Under the pieces are notes generated by a model that searched no databases, was not told the origin of the DNA, and saw only the letters and a program-made list of their open reading frames with translations. The translations under genes were made by a program, and so were the position numbers. From Chaunax sp. Z400 (taxonomy: Eukaryota; Chordata; Actinopteri; Lophiiformes; Chaunacidae), in assembly GCA_037577475.1 (NCBI GenBank), contig JBAGJB010000147.1, positions 28,501-92,500 of the forward strand: a DNA stretch of 64,000 bases, read 5' to 3'. Positions 56,893 through 64,000 of this stretch are shown here, piece by piece (positions within the stretch are counted from its first letter, which is position 1; each line of letters begins with the position of its first letter).

Positions 56893-59868
56893 TCACATCC
56901 CAGGCATCACATAGGTAATGTTTTCCAGAGTAGAGGCCTTCAGCAATAAATAAAAAAATGTTCTTTTCACTCATGCATGTGTGATATAAACACAATACAA
57001 AGTATGTGGTGTGAACGCACTGTGAAGTGGCTGCTTCTCTCACCAGTGTGTGCTGTGTGCAGCTCCTCAGCTCTGGTATTTCATCAGTGAGGCAGATGAG
57101 AGGAGCCAGGGCACACAGCAGAGAGTCCAGGAGCAGAGACATGCTACTTGATACACTCACCAATTTCTGCAGACACACAAATGAAGACAATTATGATCCC
57201 TTAGAGCGGTGAATATATTTTATCTTCAAAAGAGATGCAAAATGAAACCTGCTCTTCTTAATCCTTGTCAGTCATGTAAAGAGACATGTTTGAGTCAAAA
57301 CTAGGGCAGACAAACCCGTCTAATGTTTTGACTTCTGAGACTGTAATATTTCAAAGCTTTTAAAATGCCCTTCAACTTTCCCTAAAACACATTTTTGTAG
57401 TAGTTTGTGGTCTTGTAATGGAAAATGTTTGACATTGAATTTTGCCCTATAGCTTTAGGCTGCCTGTGTGGACATTAGGTTTTTTTCTAATGCACACCTG
57501 TTGACATTTGCAAAAGACAATCAAACAAGTTGGAATCAGCAACAACTTCACCTTCAGTGGATAGAAAGGGTTCATTCTGATGGAACGAAAACATAATTCT
57601 TTGCTCCGGGTGATGATATACAAATGAAAACATATTTCTGAAAATTAGATTCCATTTCTGCTCCACAATCCTACACACTGGACCTTAAATGCTTTATCTG
57701 GTAGAGTGAGCTGTATTCAGTATGTAGTAATTTGCTCGTTCACCATGCTAAACAGGCATAAGACCCCTCATCTGTCAGTTTAAAAGGTGAACCGAAAAAG
57801 ATGTAGAGCATGAAATACCAGGAGTTCATGAAGCAACACTTAGTGAGGTCACAATTTGAAAGTTTAAAAAATATATCTAATTATGCTCTTCTACTATCTA
57901 TGTAACTCTTTGAATATCAAATGCAGCATTCCGGGGCCAATATTCATTAGGAATCAGGAGAAAAAGTGTATTTTCTTCACTGAATCTACTCACATTTGTC
58001 CCCTGAAGATGGTGTCCAATCAGGGACAAGGATTCCCCCAGCAGGTGCAGATGAGCTGCAGCACTGACAGGATCCTGCTCAAAGCAGCCAGGATTCCAAG
58101 CTGAACCGGTGGGACCACATGTAGAAATACTGGGACTATAGGTGTCAGTCATCGGACTAAATATCCTGGGGTTACCTAAGGAGCATATTGTAGAAGCTGT
58201 CATGGGACGAGAAACAGGCAGGAACGGACCAGACCTGTGGGTTACTGGAGAGGCAGGAGGGGTGATTGTTCTGGTAATGTCGTGCTTGTGGTCTAGATAG
58301 ACCCAGTACTCTAACATGGAGCTTGTCTGGGAGAAACAGAAAGGTAGAAAAATGATGATCAGTAGACCTGAATGTTAACACAAAGTTACAACTTACAGAA
58401 TAAATACCTGATGAATGCTGCCCTCTGCTGGGCAATATGAATGCAACAAATTATCTTGGATAACCTAAATGAAAGAGTTTACATGTTAGTCCCGTGTGCA
58501 GTGATGTTCTTCCAATGTATACGCCCACGGATAACCTGACAGAATAAAATGTATTTAATCCCATGGTTCCCTTACATCCCATGTACTCTCTCACCTCTTC
58601 TCCTCCTCTTTTTCCCCATTTGTCTTGTGGCAAACAGACTAGATAAGCAGGGTGGAAGGACTCTGCTCCAAGTTCAGGCTCAGTTTCAGTATCACCTGCA
58701 ATATGTCACTCATTAAACAATGGGTGATTATCCCGTTAACCATCTCTTCATCTTACGAAGAAATGCTTACCATCTATCAAAATCATATGATTAGTCGTGG
58801 CCATTTTGACTGAAATTTGCTGACTATTTACCCCTAAAAAAAATACTGTATTACAGCCATGTAATATAAAAACCCCTTCAGGTACCTATACAACTGACAT
58901 ATGGTAAACATGTTTAAAAAAGTACCTTACCAGAGCGATGCTTTTCTTCGTTGAGCAAGTCATGTGGTCCCTGAAAAAAAAGGTAAATGAGAAGTCATGA
59001 CAACAGGAGCTAGGACTTGAAAAGAATCACATCAAAAAACAGCAAAATAACTGCCACTCTATAAATGAGTTCAAATAACTTTGTGGCCTACGATGAAAAA
59101 ATGTCTCAAATTTCAGGGATAAATATTCAATCAACCATATCCCATATTTATTAACTACATAACAAAAGCTCTGTTTCAAATGGTTTTGTAAATAGTGAAT
59201 TGACTTCCATTCATAGAGTATAATGTAAACATTTAGCGGTGCAAGCATGGCTGGGTTTAGAATATATAATTGAGACAAAACATTTAAAACAAATTCTAGA
59301 CTGAACGTCTAGACATTTCCCTTTGCAAACATGTTTTATCTTAACCTAGACAAAACAATACAAGGCTGCCTCGTAACTTACTAAACATAACGGTGTGTTT
59401 GCTGGGATGATGTCTTTTCACACAGTGGAAGATGTTCTTTTTGTTCACATGTATGCTGGCACCAAATTCACTTCCAACACTCAAGTATAGTAAGCTTCGT
59501 ATAGCAAGGTAAGACAAACCAGTTGTGGATGAAGAGGGGCAGTAAGTTACTTTGTTGACATGGCAACACAGTTCAATAAGTATCAATAAGACATGCCACA
59601 ACATATTATATTTACGCCTTTTTATTATCACACTTCTAATGACATGTGTTGATGTTCTTGGAACTAAATAGTCAACAATTTCTCCAACAATTTCTCCAAC
59701 AATCCTCTAACTAGCAGTGCGCCCCACCTTGTGAAGCCTCTTGGGGCTACATTCCTCAAAATCTGAATCTGGATCCTTCAGCTCCTGCTCATCCATCATT
59801 AGATCTTCGTAGGACCTTTTCTTCTCTCTCTGAATGCGTCCACTCACTTGTCCTGCTTCACCATCCAT
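56893..59868 (-). CDS. HMGXB4-like protein lacking the HMG box
   Basis: Six minus-strand exons close exactly to 260 residues: 59728-59868, 58931-58970, 58595-58695, 57994-58326, 57044-57166 and 56893-56937 (TGA). All junctions are GT-AG. The N-terminal SGRIQREKKRSYEDLMMDE matches human HMGXB4 GRSQREKKRSYKDF. The C-terminal AAHLHLLGESLSLIGHHLQ, SMSLLLDSLLCALAPLICLT and TLENITYVMPGM* match human AAHLQLLGESLSLIGHRLQ, LSVLLDSIICALGPLACLT and TLDNIAYIMPGL. The human protein (about 600 residues) has a long Lys-rich middle and an HMG box; neither is present, and none is seen in the introns. HMGXB4 is a nuclear protein reported in Wnt-signalling repression and NURF-type chromatin complexes. Without the box, direct DNA bending is not expected. 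The neighbour is hmox1, as near human 22q12, so a teleost ohnolog is likely. Confidence 0.85.
58417..58431 (-). promoter_or_regulatory. CTCF-like motif in an hmgxb4-like intron
   Basis: The minus strand reads CCAGCAGAGGGCAGC, a close match to the CTCF core CCAGCAGGGGGC. It lies between the third and fourth coding exons. Confidence 0.4.
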
Positions 59869-60139
59869 CTGCACGGGCAGGGATGAGAGGGACAGTGCAA
59901 ACCAGTGCTAGACTATAATAAAGTGGAACCTCAGAAATAATTCAGTTACACTATGACTTGGAGGAAATGTCATTATAAAATGTGCTTTGTTTTGACGTTA
60001 TGTATAGCAATATTTGAATTTGATGTCTGAGAAGGAGGGTTAACTAAATGTATTCATTCAAAATGTGTGAGTTTGCTAGATGTAGAACACTTGGCAAGAA
60101 AGAGAAGGAACCATTTACATTTTATTTTCAGAACTATGG

Positions 60140-60335
60140 CAATATCATGGTCGGTGATGGAAAGTAACTAAATGCATTTACTCAAGTACTTTACTGAGGT
60201 ACTGTAGTAATTTGTCACACTTGTGTTTTATTGACTATTTCCATCTAATGTAACTTTTTATTTCTACTCCACTCAGAGGCAAATATTGTACTTTTTACTT
60301 GACTAGATTTTTCTACAATTTCACTACAATTTTTC
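60140..60335. repeat. Abundant teleost non-autonomous repeat
   Basis: GATGGAAAGTAACTAAATGC, TTTACTCAAGTACTTTACTG, TTTCTACTCCACTCAGAGG and ATATTGTACTTTTTACTTG are a combination I recognise from a very common fish repeat. Both ends appear worn. Confidence 0.6.
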
Positions 60336-60566
60336 ATACCTTTCCTGTAGAGTGAAGACCATGCATCTCCAACCTTGGTGATTTTCTATTTCTCTGTATA
60401 ATGAAAGATTCCTGAAGAGTTCCTTTGAAGATGTTGGAAAATCCTGCTTCTTCTTACAGAAACATTCAAATAAAAACATCATATATAGGCCTAGTACTAA
60501 GACCTGGGCACACGGAGTAGTGAAACTAATGTTAGCATGAATGTGAGTAAAGATGCAATTACAACT

Positions 60567-60684
60567 AAGAACACTGAACATTCTGTATATGGAACTCTGA
60601 GCAGTCTACAATGACAACAAAGAACATTCTATCGTGAGAACACTGAACAGTCTATCATGAGAACACTGAACATTCTAGTAAGAG
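60567..60684. repeat. Short diverged tandem repeat (GAACACTGAACATTCTA)
   Basis: About five copies of a 23-25-bp unit with core GAACACTGAACA(T/G)TCT, the last two nearly identical. Located between the hmgxb4-like and hmox1-like genes. Confidence 0.65.
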
Positions 60685-62681
60685 AATTGAGGAGCGGACG
60701 CTAGCTAGCAAAGCTAGCATGACGTCTTGTATTATTTTGGTACCACAATGGAGGTCTTGGTACTGTAGAAAGAATCAACAAAAACGTCTCAGAATTGACG
60801 TGACCCATTTAGCTTATCTGGCTGTAGTGCTGCTAACAACACAGAGTAAATTTAGGACTGTGCTCTCCAAATGTTTGGCTGTCGAATTGCTGGGTCAATG
60901 TTTATTTCAAACACATCAAGCTAACAGATGAGAGTTAAAGATGTACCAGTAAATGTCCCCAAGTTACAAGTTCAAAGTCTGTATAGTTACACCTTAAACT
61001 TGGCTAAAAGCTCATTTTTAACTAAGATATCTTTGGACTAAAACATGTGCTTTTGTCGAGCGAACAACTTTAAATTAAAAACCTTAATCAAATATGTTTT
61101 CCCTGGTGTCCTCGGGTAATCACACGCTCGTGACGGTCACACTGGTCTGGGCAGCGTGAAGGAAAGATGCTGCGTCATGTTTCGCACTTCCTCTGTCTCG
61201 CCTTCTTTCTGCTGATTCATGTTAGACCTGAGAGGCATCTGCTGATTTAATAGATGACTCATTATTGTGACCCCCCTGCTGCTGGCTGAGCAGGTTTAGT
61301 TCTGTGACTCATTTTTCCACATAAAATTTCTTATGTACAGTAAGGTTTCAGTGCACACCTTTCATTTCTACAGTGCTGTGTCAATTAATTGGAATAACCT
61401 TTATTTTAAGATTTTAATTTTCATATGGGTCTCTACACATTATTTCAATTGGTACTATTTCCAGTTGAAATAATTTTTAACATTACAGCATCCAGTGATA
61501 TTTAAATTTATTTATTTAAATCTAACTCATAAATCACAAATTTGCCTCAATAGGCTTCAAAATCAATGCAACATTGACCACCTATCCTTAGATCCTGAAG
61601 TCCATTACTGTACTGTATGTATGTGTTTTTGATTTCTTTTGTGCGAGTAGATTTCCTGTTTCATCATCACGCATTTGTGCTCAAATGGAGGTCCATAAAG
61701 AAACAGTTTGACTCTGTTGAGAGCTCCGTCCAACGCCTTTGGGAGAAACTCCACCTTCCTCTTTACCCTACATCAGCCTCACTGATGCTATTGTGGCTGA
61801 ATGGGAGCAAATGCAGCCAGATTACAAATGTTGCAGAAGCATCAATATTATACCCATGTTCTCAGAATGAGAATGATGTTCCAGTGGGTGTGTTGTTCAG
61901 ATGTCTGCATACCTTTGGCCATGTAGTGGTTTTTTTTTGTGGGTTTTTTACCAGCAGTATTTTATTGCTAGAACTTTGTATCACTTACACAACTCATTAG
62001 TGAGCCATATGAAGTCAACTGTTGACCTATTTTGTTAATCGCAGATAATATTGTGAATTCCAAATCTGTTTAAATTTCCATCAATGGCAGTGTACCTTAA
62101 TATGTTTTTTACCCATAGTTTTATTATATATATATATATTTTTTAAAGTTGACAAAAGCATAGAATGCTGCATGTTTACCATATTCCCGTGGTTCTATTA
62201 TAAGTTCTATTTTGACTGATAATGAAGTGACTTGGTCGAACCTGCTCATTTTCTGATGACCTAACTACTGCTGGTGCTCATGTGATTGATTTTTTTATTC
62301 TCCTCTGTGCCATTTGTCACTGTTCAAACACGTTCTCCCTCTCCAGTTTCAGAAACTCACACAGTCATATTTAGGGACGGCTCCTCCTCTCGTCTCGTCT
62401 GTGAACTTCCAGAGCTGCTCTGTCATGTTTAGCACTCAGCCCTCCTCCTTCTGGTTTTCGAGGGCAGTACTAAAACTTCCCAACTCATGAGAAGTCCTTT
62501 TGTCTCCCTCCCTCCCTCCCTTTAACTAGTGAGTAAAACACATCTATTGTTTGTTTTTTTGCCATCCTTTTAATTACATCACCTAAATCTAACATTTTGT
62601 ACAATGTTGATGATCATGTCTGACAATGTTTTATGTCCTGTAAAAGCACTTCTCTGACATCTTTCCCTTTTCAGAGTCACG
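60685..62681. other. Upstream region of the hmox1-like gene
   Basis: No gene is seen. TGACTCA motifs (AP-1/NRF2-type half sites) occur at 61255-61261 and 61305-61311. A CCCTCC-rich tract lies at 62506-62521, not far upstream of the start codon. Confidence 0.45.
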
Positions 62682-63760
62682 ATGGAGACAGGGAAGAAGA
62701 CAACATCAGAGCAGATGACTGATAGGTAAGAATGAGTTGTAGCTCTAAATCCTTTTTTCCCCAACTCATTCACATTTCATCATTTTGTGTTGCAAAATTC
62801 AGCTATATCCTGTATGTATAGTGAAGTTTACAATCACATGTAGGAGGAGGTCAGCCCTGCGACGACCTTCCTGTCAATCAGAGAACTGCTACACCTATCC
62901 ATATGTTATGATATGGAAAGAGGTTGCATGTTGATGTACACCTACATATCTCACAGAAAGTAGTATGCATTTAAAAAATGTTTTAAATAAAGGAAAAATA
63001 AAAAAAGATGACTATGTCTGCAACATCCAAAATCAGGCTTTGAGTCCAGTATGTGCTGCCTTTCTGTTCGCACTTGTATCGTTTATCATCTGCACCTTGC
63101 CCGTACAATAACTCACACAACGCATGATCTGTACTTCGGGTTCTTTCTCTTTATCTCACGGCTATCTTTCTTACCCTTTGCACTTTTATGTAATTTATGT
63201 CAAATCAGTACGTGAGCAAAGTTGTCTAAACAACATGGTTTAAACGCACCTGGAATAGACCTGGCTGCTTTGAGTAGAAGTTACGTATATTCAAACATGA
63301 CTCATAATCAATTCATGTATATTGATATATTCATTTTCTTTTTTTTTTGCAGGGATCTGTCAGAACAAATCAAAAAGGTGACAAAGGAGAGTCATGTGAG
63401 GGCAGAAAACACAGAGCTGATGCTGACCTTCCAGAGGGGACAAATCACACTGCAGCAGCACAAGGTAATACAGCCCGACATACATGAAATCATTTAATAT
63501 TGCATGTTTCGACCGTTTGCGAGCTACTGTAGTCGTTCTGTCTGATGCCACCTCTGCTCCTCCTCAGCTCCTCCTGTGTTCGCTGTAGGAGATCTACCGG
63601 GCCTTGGAGGGAGAGATGGAGAAGAACTCAAACCACCCTGGTGTCGAACCCATTTACTTTCCGGCTGAACTGGCTAGGCTGGCGGCCATCGAGACAGACC
63701 TTTGCTTTGCTTCGTATTTATTTATTTATTCATATATATATATATTAAAGTGTGTTTTGT
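62682..63760 (+). pseudogene. hmox1: Heme oxygenase 1, disrupted 5' part
   Basis: HO-1 degrades haem to biliverdin, iron and CO at the ER. Exons 62682-62725 (METGKKTTSEQMTDR) and 63353-63464 (DLSEQIKKVTKESHVRAEN, MLTFQRGQITLQQHK) look normal and keep the proximal haem-ligand His in KESHVRAEN. The third exon, from its family-expected acceptor (63566-63567), reads LLLCSL then TAG (63586-63588) where the family has Tyr. The AG of this same TAG could serve as a new acceptor, which would splice in frame to EIYRALEGEMEKN and drop seven residues. The frame then runs through PIYFPAELARLAAIETDL and dissolves into AT-rich sequence (CFASYLFIY..., stop near 63747). The distal helix (GDLSGGQ) and membrane anchor are absent before the window end. 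ATTAAA signals lie at 63744 and 63779. Confidence 0.85.
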
Positions 63761-63885
63761 ACTTTGTTGAAACTTTCTATTAAAGGGTCTTTTGTTTTTA
63801 TACATACGTGTGTTCTTCCATCTCACTAAAGTAATGGCAATCAATCTTTGAAGGGCTCAGGTTATATTCAGTTGATTTATTTCAG

Positions 63886-63887
63886 TG

Positions 63888-63954
<67 letters not shown>
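63886..63954. repeat. (TA)n microsatellite
   Basis: About 34 uninterrupted AT dinucleotides close to the window end. Nothing else is recognisable after the hmox1 fragment. Confidence 0.95.
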
Positions 63955-63957
<3 letters not shown>

Positions 63958-64000
63958 GGCAATAAGGGAAAATAAGAAAGAATTAGCAAACACACACAAG

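Noticed and set aside
1..64000. CRISPR arrays, phage or plasmid functions, bacterial-type operons
   Set aside because: None seen; regularly spaced repeats here are minisatellite or short tandem repeats without unique spacers, in a vertebrate genome.

Overview
The window is nuclear DNA of a bony fish. It has vertebrate spliced genes with GT-AG introns, tRNA-derived SINEs and RTE-type LINE tails of teleost type, hAT, Tc1 and Harbinger-like DNA transposon remnants, and long (TG)n and (TA)n microsatellites. I see no prokaryotic, viral or organellar gene set, no CRISPR array and no operon-like defence locus. The protein-coding content is mostly recognisable one-to-one vertebrate families, and the species cannot be named from the sequence.

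Layout. 1-3851: 3' half of acsl3 (long-chain acyl-CoA synthetase), + strand. 4.0-5.1 kb: TA microsatellite, a 20-bp periodic GATATC array and a SINE. 5.8-8.0 kb: three internal exons of a pim3-like kinase that stops in the activation segment, followed by a 0.7-kb minisatellite. 10.3-11.1 kb: two isolated exons matching CFTR exons 24 and 25. 13.6-31.1 kb: a well-preserved block gja9 (+), mycbp (-), rragc (+); the same three genes are neighbours on human 1p34.3. 33.0-38.4 kb: zglp1 (GATA-like zinc finger, +). 40.4-41.3 kb: an intronless foxd-family gene (+) with a frameshift just after the forkhead. 47.1-48.4 kb: a neu3-like sialidase (-) with a one-base frameshift. 56.9-59.9 kb: an intact six-exon gene (-) with the N- and C-terminal modules of HMGXB4 but no HMG box. 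62.7-63.8 kb: hmox1-like 5' exons (+), broken by an in-frame stop and then truncated. The last two families are also neighbours on human 22q12, so this end looks like a decaying teleost-duplicate (ohnologon) copy of that block.

Functional links are loose, as usual for vertebrate synteny. RagC GTPase (mTORC1 amino-acid sensing) and Mycbp share a roughly 1-kb divergent promoter interval. Other genes act in lipid activation, gap junctions, germline transcription, embryonic transcription, ganglioside turnover and haem catabolism. The most striking theme is breakage: pim3-like, cftr, foxd, neu3-like and hmox1 are each incomplete or frameshifted while gja9, mycbp, rragc, zglp1 and the hmgxb4-like gene are clean. 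Some breaks may be assembly or base-calling errors, others real decay. The best candidate for undescribed biology is the HMG-box-less HMGXB4-like gene beside the decaying hmox1.
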